A DNA stretch of 64,000 bases from Ectopseudomonas composti (lineage in GTDB: Bacteria > Pseudomonadota > Gammaproteobacteria > Pseudomonadales > Pseudomonadaceae): assembly GCF_900115475.1 (NCBI RefSeq), contig NZ_FOWP01000003.1, forward strand, positions 124,001 through 188,000, in the 5' to 3' direction. The translations under genes and the position numbers were made by a program. Below are positions 1 to 10,621 of the stretch, one piece after another. The notes beneath the pieces were generated by a model, which saw only the letters and a list, made by a program, of their open reading frames with translations, was not told where the DNA came from and did no database searches. Numbering within the stretch: the stretch's first letter is position 1; every line of letters begins with the position of its first letter.

Positions 1-912
1 GAAGCCCATCAGTTTGAATGGATCGTTCTTGTCCTTGGCCTTGGCGATGAACTTGTCGATGTTCGACACGTCGCCGATCTCGTCGAGCATGGCCAGTACG
101 GCTTCGTTGGCGCCGCCGTGTGCCGGGCCCCAGAGCGCGGCGATACCGGCTGCAATACAGGCGAACGGGTTGGCGCCCGAGGAGCCTGCCAGGCGTACGG
201 TGGAAGTGGAGGCGTTCTGCTCGTGGTCGGCGTGGAGGATGAAGATCTTGTCCATCGCCTTGGCCAGCACCGGGCTGATCGGTTTGATCTCGCACGGGGT
301 GTTGAACATCATGTGCAGGAAGTTTTCCGCGTAATTCAGGTCATTGCGCGGGTACATCATGGGCTGGCCCATGGAGTACTTGTAGGTCATGGCGGCGATG
401 GTCGGCATCTTGGCCACCAGGCGCATGGCCGACACTTCGCGGTGCTGCGGGTTATTGATGTCCAGCGAGTCGTGATAGAAGGCGGACAGAGCGCCAACCA
501 CGCCGCACATGATGGCCATTGGGTGGGCATCGCGGCGGAAACCGTTGAAGAAGGTCTTCAGCTGTTCGTGAACCATAGTGTGGTTCTTGATGGTGCTGAC
601 GAACTGGGCCTTCTCTTCCTTGCTCGGCAGTTCGCCGTTGAGCAGCAGGTAGCAGGTTTCCAGGTAGTCGGACTGCTCGGCGAGTTGCTCGATCGGGTAG
701 CCGCGGTGCAGCAGAATCCCTTTGTCGCCGTCGATATAGGTGATCTTCGACTCGCAAGAGGCGGTCGACATGAAACCAGGATCAAATGTGAACCGACCCG
801 TGGCGGTCAGGCTCCGCACATCGATTACATCGGGACCAACAGTGCCGGTCAGAACGGGCAGTTCGACGGGGGCATTGCCCTCGATGATCAACTGCGCTTT
901 TTTGTCAGCCAT
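1..912 (-). CDS. gltA: Citrate synthase, C-terminal part cut off by the window edge
   Basis: This gene encodes type II citrate synthase, which condenses acetyl-CoA and oxaloacetate in the first step of the TCA cycle. The 304 visible codons begin [12 protein letters not shown] and include the typical segment [11 protein letters not shown] and the catalytic-region motif [12 protein letters not shown]. The proteobacterial enzyme is about 428 residues, so roughly 125 C-terminal residues lie outside the window. The start is fixed by a strong AGGAGG at 919-924 (minus strand), six bases before the ATG. It is transcribed divergently from the sdh genes, as in other pseudomonads. The family and gene name are secure. 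Confidence 0.97.
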   Translation of the reverse strand, partial: MADKKAQLIIEGNAPVELPVLTGTVGPDVIDVRSLTATGRFTFDPGFMSTASCESKITYIDGDKGILLHRGYPIEQLAEQSDYLETCYLLLNGELPSKEEKAQFVSTIKNHTMVHEQLKTFFNGFRRDAHPMAIMCGVVGALSAFYHDSLDINNPQHREVSAMRLVAKMPTIAAMTYKYSMGQPMMYPRNDLNYAENFLHMMFNTPCEIKPISPVLAKAMDKIFILHADHEQNASTSTVRLAGSSGANPFACIAAGIAALWGPAHGGANEAVLAMLDEIGDVSNIDKFIAKAKDKNDPFKLMGF

Positions 913-971
913 ATGTGGCCTCCTAGTTATGCTTGAAATCATCAGACAGCCCCCCACGCAGGGCCCGCACC

Positions 972-999
972 ACTATAGTGGGATAAATCCGAAAGTCAA
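972..999 (-). promoter_or_regulatory. Sigma-70 promoter of gltA
   Basis: On the minus strand TTGACT (994-999) and TATAGT (972-977) are separated by 16 bp; each hexamer matches five of six consensus bases. The start point would be near 965, leaving a leader of about 50 nt before the gltA ATG at 912. Confidence 0.7.
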
Positions 1000-1113
1000 T
1001 TTGCGAGAACCCAGGCAGTAGAAGGGTTTGAACGGTATTTTCAACGAAAAAAGGCCGCTATTTACGCCATTTGTTTAAAGGCCGCAATGCGCTTTTTGGG
1101 GGAGGGCATTGCA

Positions 1114-1142
1114 TTGTCATTAGTCTGCTAACTGTCTATACT
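1114..1142 (+). promoter_or_regulatory. Sigma-70 promoter of the sdh-suc genes
   Basis: TTGTCA (1114-1119) and TATACT (1137-1142) are separated by exactly 17 bp, and each hexamer matches five of six consensus bases. Transcription would start near 1149, giving an untranslated leader of about 125 nt before sdhC. Confidence 0.75.
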
Positions 1143-1275
1143 CTGCGGCCGACCGCCACAGGCTTTAGGGCCGTGTCATGGCGGTTGTCACTCATTGGGT
1201 GATGGGTACCTTGCCAGTGCACTTCCCAACAACTTTGCCCTGATCGTTAGGGGCTCTCAGTGTGATAAAAAAGCC

Positions 1276-1650
1276 GTGAATAGCCAACGACCTGTAAACC
1301 TAGACCTTCGGACTATCAAGCTTCCGATCACCGCTTACACGTCCATTCTTCACCGTATCTCCGGTGTCATCCTCTTTGTCGGTATCGCCATTCTGCTGTT
1401 TGGCCTCGACAAGTCGCTGGCCTCCGAAGAGGGCTTCGCCCAGGTGAAAGAGTGCCTGACCAGCCCGCTGGCCAAGTTCGTGATCTGGGGTCTGTTGTCC
1501 GCTCTGCTGTACCACCTGGTGGCCGGTGTACGCCACTTGATCATGGACATGGGCATCGGTGAGACGCTGGAAGGCGGCAAGCTGGGCTCGAAAATCGTCA
1601 TCGCCGTTGCGGCGGTCGTGATCGTGCTGCTGGGGGTATGGATATGGTAA
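1276..1650 (+). CDS. sdhC: Succinate dehydrogenase cytochrome b556 subunit
   Basis: SdhC is the larger membrane anchor of complex II. With SdhD it binds haem b and ubiquinone in the inner membrane. The 124-residue product carries the family signature SILHRISGVILF near residue 25 and three hydrophobic segments, and the haem-ligand region LLYHLVAGVRHL lies near residue 75. I chose the GTG at 1276 because the protein then begins NSQRPVNLDLR after the initiator, as I recall for other pseudomonads. No upstream in-frame ATG is closer than 1195 and no strong ribosome site is visible, so the start is moderately certain. It overlaps sdhD by 7 nt. Confidence 0.93.
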   Translation: MNSQRPVNLDLRTIKLPITAYTSILHRISGVILFVGIAILLFGLDKSLASEEGFAQVKECLTSPLAKFVIWGLLSALLYHLVAGVRHLIMDMGIGETLEGGKLGSKIVIAVAAVVIVLLGVWIW

Positions 1651-2012
1651 CTAATGTCACGAATTTCTCGCGTTCGGGCCTCTATGACTGGATGGCTCAA
1701 CGTGTTTCTGCGGTCGTTCTCGCGGCTTACACGCTGTTTCTGCTGGGCTATGTGATCTGTAATCCGGGTATGGGCTATGCCGAGTGGCACGGTCTGTTCT
1801 CGCATACCGCAATGCGCATCTTCAGCCTGCTGGCCCTCGTTGCACTGAGTGTGCACGCCTGGGTTGGCATGTGGACCATCTCCACCGACTACCTGACGCC
1901 GATGGCGCTGGGCAAGTGGGCGACTGGTGTGCGTTTCCTGTTCCAGGCCGTGTGTGGCATCGCGATGTTCACGATGTTCGTCTGGGGCGTGCAGATTCTG
2001 TGGGGTTTCTGA
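1644..2012 (+). CDS. sdhD: Succinate dehydrogenase hydrophobic anchor subunit
   Basis: SdhD is the second membrane anchor of complex II. The 122-residue product has three membrane helices, and HAWVGMWTISTDYL near residue 70 contains the conserved haem/quinone-region histidine. An ATG six bases further upstream (1638) is in frame; 1644 was chosen because the product then begins MVTNVTNFSRSG, the usual length. It overlaps the sdhC stop, indicating translational coupling, and is followed 3 nt later by sdhA. Confidence 0.94.
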   Translation: MVTNVTNFSRSGLYDWMAQRVSAVVLAAYTLFLLGYVICNPGMGYAEWHGLFSHTAMRIFSLLALVALSVHAWVGMWTISTDYLTPMALGKWATGVRFLFQAVCGIAMFTMFVWGVQILWGF

Positions 2013-2015
2013 TTC

Positions 2016-3788
2016 ATGGCTAGCATCCGTACTCTTTCCTATGACGCCATCATCGTTGGTGGTGGCGGCGCCGGCATGCGTGCCGCGCTGCAACTGGCTC
2101 AGGGCGGTCACAAGACTGCCGTGGTCACCAAGGTGTTCCCGACTCGTTCGCACACCGTTTCCGCTCAGGGTGGCATCACCTGCGCCATCGCTTCGGCCGA
2201 CCCGAACGATGATTGGCGCTGGCACATGTACGATACCGTCAAGGGTTCCGACTACATCGGTGACCAGGACGCTATCGAATACATGTGTTCTGTCGGTCCG
2301 GAAGCCGTGTTCGAGCTCGAGCACATGGGCCTGCCGTTCTCGCGTACCGAGCAGGGCCGCATCTATCAGCGTCCGTTCGGTGGTCAGTCCAAGGGTCCGG
2401 ACAATCCGACTCAGGCCGCTCGTACCTGCGCCGCTGCCGACCGTACCGGTCACGCACTGCTGCACACCCTGTATCAGGCCAACCTGAAAGCCGGCACCTC
2501 GTTCCTCAACGAGTGGTACGCCGTTGACCTGGTGAAGAACCAGGACGGCGCCATCGTCGGCGTCATCGCCATCTGCATCGAGACTGGCGAAACCGTCTAC
2601 ATCCGTTCCAAGGCCGTGGTTCTGGCCACTGGCGGTGCTGGCCGTATCTACGCCTCCACCACCAACGCTCTGATCAATACCGGTGACGGCGTGGGCATGG
2701 CCCTGCGTGCTGGTGTGCCGGTGCAGGACATCGAGATGTGGCAGTTCCACCCGACCGGTATTGCCGGCGCGGGTGTACTGGTTACCGAAGGCTGCCGTGG
2801 TGAGGGTGGTTACCTGATCAACGCCCATGGCGAGCGCTTCATGGAGCGTTATGCGCCAAACGCCAAGGACCTTGCCGGTCGTGACGTAGTGGCCCGTTCC
2901 ATGGTCAAGGAAGTCATCGCTGGCAACGGCTGTGGCCCTGACAAGGACCACGTGCTGCTGAAGCTCGACCATCTCGGCGAAGAAGTGCTGCACAGCCGCC
3001 TGCCGGGTATCTGCGAACTGTCCAAGACCTTCGCTCACGTCGACCCGGTCGTGGCTCCGGTTCCGGTTATCCCGACCTGCCACTACATGATGGGCGGCGT
3101 ACCGACCAACATCCATGGTCAGGCCATCACCCAAGATGCCAATGGCAACGACAAGATCATCGAAGGTCTGTTCGCCGTAGGTGAAGTGGCGTGCGTATCG
3201 GTACACGGTGCCAACCGTCTGGGCGGTAACTCGTTGCTCGACCTGGTGGTATTCGGCCGTGCTGCTGGCCTGCACCTGGAAAAAGCGCTGAAAGAAGGCG
3301 TGGAAGCGCGTGGCGCCAGCGAAACTGACATCGAGCAGTCGCTGTCGCGTCTGGCTGGTGTCAATGAGCGCAGCACCGGCGAAGACGTCGCCCCGCTGCG
3401 TAAAGAGCTGCAACAGTGCATGCAGAACTACTTCGGTGTATTCCGTACTGGCGAATACATGCAGAAGGGCATCCAACAACTGGCCGACCTGCGTGAGCGC
3501 ATCGCGAAAGTCAAAATCGCGGACAAGAGCCAGGCGTTCAACACTGCGCGTATCGAAGCGCTGGAACTGCAAAACCTCCTCGAAGTTGCTGAAGCGACCG
3601 CGATCGCGGCCGAGGTTCGTAAGGAATCCCGTGGCGCCCACGCTCGTGAAGACTTCGAAGAGCGCGATGACCAAAACTGGCTGTGCCACTCCCTGTACTT
3701 CCCAGGCGAGAAGCGCGTTGCCAAGCGTGCGGTCAACTTCGCGCCGAAGACCGTTCCGGCTTTTGAACCCAAGGTTCGGACTTATTAA
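2016..3788 (+). CDS. sdhA: Succinate dehydrogenase flavoprotein subunit
   Basis: SdhA oxidises succinate to fumarate at a covalently bound FAD on the cytoplasmic face of complex II. The 590-residue length is usual. The N-terminal dinucleotide site [11 protein letters not shown] is near residue 14. SHTVSAQGG near residue 45 carries the histidine that links [12 protein letters not shown] and CRGEGG near residues 246-265 line the dicarboxylate site. The C-terminal helical domain ends in the typical [11 protein letters not shown]. It lies 3 nt after sdhD and 11 nt before sdhB in the same operon. Confidence 0.98.
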   Translation: MASIRTLSYDAIIVGGGGAGMRAALQLAQGGHKTAVVTKVFPTRSHTVSAQGGITCAIASADPNDDWRWHMYDTVKGSDYIGDQDAIEYMCSVGPEAVFELEHMGLPFSRTEQGRIYQRPFGGQSKGPDNPTQAARTCAAADRTGHALLHTLYQANLKAGTSFLNEWYAVDLVKNQDGAIVGVIAICIETGETVYIRSKAVVLATGGAGRIYASTTNALINTGDGVGMALRAGVPVQDIEMWQFHPTGIAGAGVLVTEGCRGEGGYLINAHGERFMERYAPNAKDLAGRDVVARSMVKEVIAGNGCGPDKDHVLLKLDHLGEEVLHSRLPGICELSKTFAHVDPVVAPVPVIPTCHYMMGGVPTNIHGQAITQDANGNDKIIEGLFAVGEVACVSVHGANRLGGNSLLDLVVFGRAAGLHLEKALKEGVEARGASETDIEQSLSRLAGVNERSTGEDVAPLRKELQQCMQNYFGVFRTGEYMQKGIQQLADLRERIAKVKIADKSQAFNTARIEALELQNLLEVAEATAIAAEVRKESRGAHAREDFEERDDQNWLCHSLYFPGEKRVAKRAVNFAPKTVPAFEPKVRTY

Positions 3789-3799
3789 GGGTGACTGAT

Positions 3800-4507
3800 A
3801 TGTTGCAAGTCAGTGTTTATCGCTACAACCCGGAGAAAGACGCTGCTCCGTTCATGCAGGACTTCCAGGTCGACACCGGCGGCAAGGACATCATGGTTCT
3901 TGACGTGCTGGCGCTGATCAAGGAACAGGACGAAGGTTTCTCTTATCGTCGCTCCTGCCGTGAGGGCGTATGCGGCTCCGACGGCATGAACATCAACGGC
4001 AAGAATGGCCTCGCCTGCATCACGCCGATCTCCGCTGCCGGCCTCAAGGGCGGCAAGCTGGTGATTCGTCCCTTGCCGGGTCTGCCGGTCATTCGTGACC
4101 TGGTCGTCGATATGAGCATCTTCTACAAGCAGTACGAGAAGGTGCAGCCGTTCCTGCAGAACGATACGCCGGCTCCGGCCATCGAGCGTCTGCAGTCGCC
4201 GGAAGAGCGCGAGAAGCTCGACGGTCTGTACGAGTGCATTCTGTGCGCTTGCTGCTCGACCAGCTGCCCGTCGTTCTGGTGGAACCCCGACAAGTTCCTC
4301 GGTCCCGCTGCACTGTTGCAGGCCTACCGTTTCCTGGCTGACAGCCGTGACACCAAGACCGCTGAGCGTCTGGCCTCGCTGGACGATCCGTTCAGCGTGT
4401 TCCGTTGCCGCGGCATCATGAACTGCGTGAACGTTTGCCCCAAGGGTCTGAACCCGACCAAGGCGATCGGCCACGTGCGTAACATGCTGCTGCAGAGCGG
4501 TACCTGA
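3800..4507 (+). CDS. sdhB: Succinate dehydrogenase iron-sulfur subunit
   Basis: SdhB carries electrons from FAD to ubiquinone through three iron-sulfur clusters. The 235-residue product shows CREGVCGSDG plus a downstream cysteine for the [2Fe-2S] cluster. CILCACCSTSC and CRGIMNCVNVCPKG supply the [4Fe-4S] and [3Fe-4S] clusters. The ATG at 3800 gives the expected MLQVSVYRYNP start with an AAGGGTGA ribosome site; a GTG three codons upstream is in frame but spaced poorly. It closes the sdh part of the cluster. Confidence 0.98.
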   Translation: MLQVSVYRYNPEKDAAPFMQDFQVDTGGKDIMVLDVLALIKEQDEGFSYRRSCREGVCGSDGMNINGKNGLACITPISAAGLKGGKLVIRPLPGLPVIRDLVVDMSIFYKQYEKVQPFLQNDTPAPAIERLQSPEEREKLDGLYECILCACCSTSCPSFWWNPDKFLGPAALLQAYRFLADSRDTKTAERLASLDDPFSVFRCRGIMNCVNVCPKGLNPTKAIGHVRNMLLQSGT

Positions 4508-4756
4508 TTCGCAAGTTGCTATACCTGTAACACCTGCGAGTCCGACTCTGGTCGGCCTCGCAGTAAAGCCAGAGCCGCAGCCCACAAAGCCGCGGCTCAT
4601 ACTCGAAAAATATGACGACCAGCAGGGGCATCCGGGCTGGTACCCGGACTATCTGCGGGAACCCAAGTGGCTTTATCCGAGTCGCAGCATCATGACTTTG
4701 ATTAGGACCATGCGGTATTCGCGCCGATGGTGTCCCCTTACCGAGGGTGACCAAGC
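4508..4756 (+). promoter_or_regulatory. Structured sucA leader (probable sucA-II type RNA motif)
   Basis: The gap between sdhB and sucA contains several clear hairpins. At 4534-4563 a 7-bp stem (CTGCGAG) is stacked on a 5-bp stem (CCGAC). At 4572-4598 GAGCCGC pairs with GCGGCTC. At 4631-4648 there is a 6-bp stem (TCCGGG). None is followed by a T-run, so these are not simple terminators. A conserved 5' leader motif called sucA-II has been described upstream of sucA in pseudomonads; identity with it is inferred from position and structure, not from a covariance search. The sucA ribosome site GAGGGTG ends the region. Confidence 0.6.
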
Positions 4757-7588
4757 ATGCAAGAAAGCGTGATGCAGCGCATGTGGGACAGTGCCCACCT
4801 ATCCGGTGGCAACGCTGCCTACGTGGAAGAGCTCTATGAGCTCTACCTGCACGATCCCAACGCTGTGCCAGAAGAGTGGCGCACTTACTTCCAGAAGTTG
4901 CCGACCGACGGCAGCGCTGCAACGGACGTATCGCATTCGACCATTCGCGATCATTTCGTCCTGCTCGCCAAGAATTCGCGTCGTGCCCAGCCGGTTTCCG
5001 CCGGGGCCGTCAGCAGCGAGCACGAAAAGAAGCAGGTGGAAGTGCTGCGCTTGATCCAGGCCTACCGCATGCGTGGCCATCAGGCCGCCCAGCTCGACCC
5101 TCTGGGTCTGTGGGTGCGTACTGCGCCGTCTGACCTGTCGATCAATCATTACGGCCTGACCGACGCGGATCTGGATACCACCTTCCGCACTGGTGAGCTG
5201 TATATCGGCAAGGAAGAGGCAACGCTACGCGAAATCCGCGATGCGCTGCAGCAGACATATTGTCGCACCATCGGTGCCGAGTTCACTCATATCGTCGACT
5301 CTGGTCAGCGCAACTGGTTCGCCCAGCGTCTGGAAAGCGTGCGCGGTCGTCCGCAGTTTTCCGCCGAGGTTCAGGCGCACGTGCTCGAGCGCGTCACCGC
5401 TGCCGAAGGTCTGGAAAAGTATCTGGGCACCAAGTACCCGGGCACCAAGCGTTTCGGTCTGGAAGGCGGCGAGAGTCTGATCCCGCTGCTGGACGAAATC
5501 ATCCAGCGCTCCGGCTCCTACGGCACCAAGGAAATTGTCATCGGCATGGCCCACCGTGGCCGTCTCAACGTTCTGGTCAACACCTTCGGCAAGAACCCGC
5601 GCGACCTGTTCGACGAGTTCGAAGGCAAGAAGACCGAAGGCCTGAGCTCCGGTGACGTGAAGTACCACCAGGGTTTCTCCTCCAACGTCATGACCGCTGG
5701 TGGCGAAGTGCACCTGGCGCTGGCGTTCAACCCTTCGCACCTGGAAATCGTTTCCCCGGTGGTCGAGGGTTCGGTACGTGCTCGTCAGGATCGTCGTAGC
5801 GACGCCAGTGGCGAGAAAGTGCTGCCGATCTCCATCCACGGTGACGCGGCCTTCGCCGGTCAAGGCGTGGTCATGGAAACCTTCCAGATGTCGCAGACCC
5901 GCGGCTACAAGACTGGCGGCACCATCCACATCGTGATCAACAACCAGGTTGGCTTCACCATCAGCAACCCGCTGGATGCACGCTCCACCGAGTATGCGAC
6001 CGACGTGGCCAAGATGATCCAGGCGCCGATCTTCCATGTGAACGGTGATGATCCGGAAGCTGTGCTGTTCGTGACTCAGTTGGCTGTCGACTACCGCATG
6101 CAGTACAAGCGTGACGTGGTCATCGACCTGGTCTGCTACCGCCGCCGCGGTCACAACGAGGCCGACGAGCCGAATGGCACCCAGCCGCTGATGTACCAAC
6201 AGATCGCCAAGCAGCGCACCACCCGTGAACTGTACGCTGACGCCCTGATTGCGGCTGGTGCACAGAGCAGCGATGACGTGCAGGCCAAGATCGACGAGTA
6301 CCGCACTGCGCTGGACAACGGTCAGCATGTGGTCAAGAGCCTGGTCAAGGAGCCGAACAAGGAGTTGTTCGTCGACTGGCGTCCTTATCTGGGCCATGCC
6401 TGGACTGCGCGTCATGACACGCGCTTTGATCTGAAGACCCTGCAGGATCTGTCCGCCAAGCTGCTGGAGACTCCGGAAGGCTTCCTGGTACAGCGCCAGG
6501 TATCGAAGATCCTCGAAGACCGTCAGAAGATGGGCGCTGGCGGCCTGCCGATCAACTGGGGCTTCGCCGAGACCATGGCCTACGCCACTCTGCTGGTCGA
6601 AGGCCATCCGATTCGCATGACTGGCCAGGACATCGGCCGCGGTACCTTCTCGCACCGTCACGCGGTGCTGCACAACCAGAAGGATGCCTCGACCTACGTT
6701 CCGCTGAAGAACCTGTACGACGGTCAGCCGAAGTTCGAACTGTACGACTCCTACCTCTCCGAGGAAGCAGTGCTGGCCTTCGAATACGGCTACGCCACCA
6801 CCACGCCGAACGCGCTGGTGATCTGGGAAGCCCAGTTTGGCGACTTCGCCAACGGCGCCCAGGTGGTATTCGACCAGTTCATCTCCAGCGGCGAGACCAA
6901 GTGGGGCCGTCTCTGCGGTCTGACCGTTCTGCTGCCGCACGGCTATGAAGGGCAGGGGCCTGAGCACAGCTCGGCGCGTCTGGAGCGTTACCTGCAACTG
7001 TGCGCCGAGCACAATATGCAGGTCTGCGTACCGACCACCCCGGCTCAGGTCTACCACATGCTGCGTCGCCAGGTGATCCGCCCGCTGCGCAAGCCGCTGG
7101 TAGTCCTGACGCCGAAGTCGCTGCTGCGTCACAAGCTGGCCATCTCGACCCTGGAAGATCTGGCCGAAGGCTCCTTCCAGACCGTGATCGGCGAGATCGA
7201 TTCGCTGGATACGAAGAAGGTCGAGCGTCTGGTTCTGTGCAGCGGCAAGGTCTACTACGATCTGCTGGAGAAGCGTCGTGCCGAGGGTCGCGAAGACACC
7301 GCCATCGTGCGCCTGGAACAGCTCTATCCGTTCCCGGAAGACGATCTGACCGAAGTTCTGGCCCCGTACAAGAACCTCAAGCACATCGTCTGGTGCCAGG
7401 AAGAACCGATGAACCAGGGCGCCTGGTATTGCAGCCAGCACCACATGCGTCGCGTCGCCACTGCGCACAAGAAGTCGCTGCTCCTGGAGTACGCCGGTCG
7501 TGATGCGTCGGCAGCGCCTGCTTGTGGTTATGCGTCGATGCACGCCGAGCAGCAGGAAAAACTGCTGCAGGACGCCTTTACTGTTTAA
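4757..7588 (+). CDS. sucA: 2-oxoglutarate dehydrogenase E1 component
   Basis: SucA is the thiamine diphosphate-dependent E1 subunit that decarboxylates 2-oxoglutarate and passes the succinyl group to the SucB lipoyl domain. The 943-residue length and the start MQESVMQRMWDSAHLSGGNA are typical of pseudomonads. The thiamine-binding core shows AHRGRLNVLVN near residue 263 and HGDAAFAGQGVV near 362, and the transketolase-like C-terminal half has GHEGQGPEHSSAR-like sequence (here HGYEGQGPEHSSAR) near 730. It follows the structured leader and is separated from sucB by 64 nt containing a strong hairpin. Confidence 0.98.
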   Translation: MQESVMQRMWDSAHLSGGNAAYVEELYELYLHDPNAVPEEWRTYFQKLPTDGSAATDVSHSTIRDHFVLLAKNSRRAQPVSAGAVSSEHEKKQVEVLRLIQAYRMRGHQAAQLDPLGLWVRTAPSDLSINHYGLTDADLDTTFRTGELYIGKEEATLREIRDALQQTYCRTIGAEFTHIVDSGQRNWFAQRLESVRGRPQFSAEVQAHVLERVTAAEGLEKYLGTKYPGTKRFGLEGGESLIPLLDEIIQRSGSYGTKEIVIGMAHRGRLNVLVNTFGKNPRDLFDEFEGKKTEGLSSGDVKYHQGFSSNVMTAGGEVHLALAFNPSHLEIVSPVVEGSVRARQDRRSDASGEKVLPISIHGDAAFAGQGVVMETFQMSQTRGYKTGGTIHIVINNQVGFTISNPLDARSTEYATDVAKMIQAPIFHVNGDDPEAVLFVTQLAVDYRMQYKRDVVIDLVCYRRRGHNEADEPNGTQPLMYQQIAKQRTTRELYADALIAAGAQSSDDVQAKIDEYRTALDNGQHVVKSLVKEPNKELFVDWRPYLGHAWTARHDTRFDLKTLQDLSAKLLETPEGFLVQRQVSKILEDRQKMGAGGLPINWGFAETMAYATLLVEGHPIRMTGQDIGRGTFSHRHAVLHNQKDASTYVPLKNLYDGQPKFELYDSYLSEEAVLAFEYGYATTTPNALVIWEAQFGDFANGAQVVFDQFISSGETKWGRLCGLTVLLPHGYEGQGPEHSSARLERYLQLCAEHNMQVCVPTTPAQVYHMLRRQVIRPLRKPLVVLTPKSLLRHKLAISTLEDLAEGSFQTVIGEIDSLDTKKVERLVLCSGKVYYDLLEKRRAEGREDTAIVRLEQLYPFPEDDLTEVLAPYKNLKHIVWCQEEPMNQGAWYCSQHHMRRVATAHKKSLLLEYAGRDASAAPACGYASMHAEQQEKLLQDAFTV

Positions 7589-7597
7589 CGCCTTCAT

Positions 7598-7625
7598 CCG
7601 GCAGGTGGCGAGCGCCGCCTGCCGG
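7598..7625 (+). other. Intra-operon hairpin between sucA and sucB
   Basis: CCGGCAGG-T-GGC pairs with GCC-G-CCTGCCGG around a GAGC loop, giving about 11 base pairs. There is no following T-tract and the sucB ribosome site (AAGGAA) comes shortly after. It is more likely a 3'-end stabiliser or processing signal that sets relative E1 and E2 levels than a terminator. Confidence 0.6.
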
Positions 7626-7652
7626 TAAACCGAATTTAAGGAAACGCATACA

Positions 7653-8879
7653 ATGGCTATCGAGATCAAAGCCCCAACCTTCCCGGAATCGGTTGCCGAC
7701 GGCACCGTGGCCACCTGGCACAAGAAGCCGGGCGAAGCGGTCAAGCGTGATGAGCTGATCGTCGACATCGAGACCGACAAGGTTGTGATCGAAGTGCTGG
7801 CCGAGGCCGACGGTGTCCTGGCTGAAATCATCAAGAACGAAGGCGACACTGTTCTCTCCAACGAACTGCTGGGCAAGCTGACCGAAGGTGGCGCTGCTGC
7901 CGCTGCTCCGGCTGCAGCCCCGGCCGCTGCTGCCCCTGCGCAGGCTGCTGCTCCAGCTGCCGCCGCTGGCGACGACGCCATCCTCTCGCCGGCTGCGCGC
8001 AAGCTGGCCGAAGAGAACGGCATCGACCCGAACAGCATCGCTGGCACCGGTAAAGGTGGTCGTGTGACCAAGGAAGACGTGGTCGCTGCCGTCGAAGCCA
8101 AGAAGAACGCTCCGGCCGCTCCGGCTGCCAAACCGGCTGCCGCTGCTAGCGCTCCGGTGGTGACCGCTGCTGGCGACCGCACCGAGAAGCGTGTGCCGAT
8201 GACCCGTCTGCGTGCCAAGATCGCCGAGCGTCTGGTCGAAGCCCAGTCCACCATGGCCATGCTGACCACCTTCAACGAAGTCGACATGACCGAAGTCATG
8301 GCACTGCGTTCGAAGTACAAAGACCTGTTCGAGAAGTCCCACAATGGCGTGCGCCTGGGCTTCATGTCGTTCTTCGTCAAGGCGGCTACCGAGGCGCTGA
8401 AGCGCTTCCCGGCGGTCAATGCTTCGATCGACGGCAACGACATCGTTTACCACGGCTTCGCCGACATCGGTGTTGCTGTGTCCAGCGACCGCGGCCTGGT
8501 GGTTCCGGTACTGCGTAACGCCGAGCAGATGAGCCTGGCTGAAATCGAGAGCGGCATCGCCACCTTCGGCAAGAAAGCCAAAGACGGCAAGCTGTCGATC
8601 GAAGAAATGACCGGCGGCACCTTCACCATCACCAACGGTGGTACCTTCGGTTCGATGATGTCCACCCCGATCGTCAACCCGCCGCAGGCCGCGATCCTGG
8701 GTATGCACAACATCGTTCAACGTCCGATGGCCATCAACGGTCAGGTCGTTATCCGTCCGATGATGTACCTGGCGCTGTCTTACGACCACCGCCTGATCGA
8801 TGGTAAGGAAGCCGTGACCTTCCTGGTGACCATCAAGAACTTGCTTGAAGATCCGGCTCGCCTGCTGCTGGAAATCTAA
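7653..8879 (+). CDS. sucB: 2-oxoglutarate dehydrogenase E2, dihydrolipoyl succinyltransferase
   Basis: SucB forms the core of the complex and transfers succinyl groups from lipoate to CoA. The 408-residue protein has one lipoyl domain with the modified lysine in ETDKVVIEV near residue 43, and an Ala/Pro-rich linker around residues 80-105. A peripheral subunit-binding domain follows at about 107-143 ([15 protein letters not shown]). After a second linker comes the catalytic domain ending in [13 protein letters not shown], which carries the active-site histidine. The second linker and short lipoyl repeat number are normal for SucB. The start has a good AAGGAA site. Confidence 0.98.
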   Translation: MAIEIKAPTFPESVADGTVATWHKKPGEAVKRDELIVDIETDKVVIEVLAEADGVLAEIIKNEGDTVLSNELLGKLTEGGAAAAAPAAAPAAAAPAQAAAPAAAAGDDAILSPAARKLAEENGIDPNSIAGTGKGGRVTKEDVVAAVEAKKNAPAAPAAKPAAAASAPVVTAAGDRTEKRVPMTRLRAKIAERLVEAQSTMAMLTTFNEVDMTEVMALRSKYKDLFEKSHNGVRLGFMSFFVKAATEALKRFPAVNASIDGNDIVYHGFADIGVAVSSDRGLVVPVLRNAEQMSLAEIESGIATFGKKAKDGKLSIEEMTGGTFTITNGGTFGSMMSTPIVNPPQAAILGMHNIVQRPMAINGQVVIRPMMYLALSYDHRLIDGKEAVTFLVTIKNLLEDPARLLLEI

Positions 8880-10382
<1,503 letters not shown>

Positions 10383-10621
10383 GCGTGGCAGTGGCCGACC
10401 TGTTCGGCCACTCAAGTTGTTGTAAGCCACCGGGTAGGCGGGGCGTCGCGTAATCGCCTCGTCGCTGCGGTGGTGTTTGCAAGCAGAACCACGTCGGAAG
10501 GCCCGCGTCGAGTTCGACTCGCGGTGGAATATCTGGCGGACTGCTTCGGCAGTCACAGGTGGCGCGGTATCAAAAGTACAGCGCCGAATGCGCAATACCT
10601 AAACGAAGACGGTAGACAAGC
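10383..10621 (+). promoter_or_regulatory. Structured sucC leader (probable sucC RNA motif)
   Basis: The 239 nt between lpd and sucC fold into several hairpins. AGTGGCCGA pairs with TCGGCCACT at 10390-10412, CGAGT with ACTCG around 10508-10520, and a perfect GACTGC-TTCG-GCAGTC tetraloop hairpin lies at 10539-10554. The first lacks a T-run. A sucC leader RNA motif has been described in Pseudomonas at this position; assignment here rests on location and structure. The sucC ribosome site is weak, so translational control through the leader is plausible. Confidence 0.6.

Larger units (their letters stand above)
913..1275. other. Divergent gltA / sdhC control region
   Basis: This 363-bp gap has no gene. 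It holds the gltA promoter (972-999, minus), the sdh promoter (1114-1142, plus) and long untranslated leaders on both sides. The stretch 1030-1110 is AT-rich with A and T tracts and may carry activator sites, but I recognise no specific operator in it. Confidence 0.7.

Noticed and set aside
1350-3689. Very long open frame antisense to sdhC-sdhA
   Set aside because: It is the mirror of a high-GC3 gene whose plus-strand protein is unmistakable; the antisense product is compositionally odd and has no ribosome site.
4692-4772. 26-codon upstream ORF overlapping the sucA start
   Set aside because: It has no ribosome site and no conserved features, so it is not listed as a gene.
5225-8443. Open frame of over 1000 codons antisense to sucA-sucB
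   Set aside because: Same explanation: codon bias of the sense genes removes stops on the opposite strand. Its sequence shows no recognisable domains.
10390-10412. Hairpin after lpd as an intrinsic terminator
   Set aside because: It is followed by CAAGTTGTTG rather than a T-run and fits better as the first stem of the structured sucC leader.
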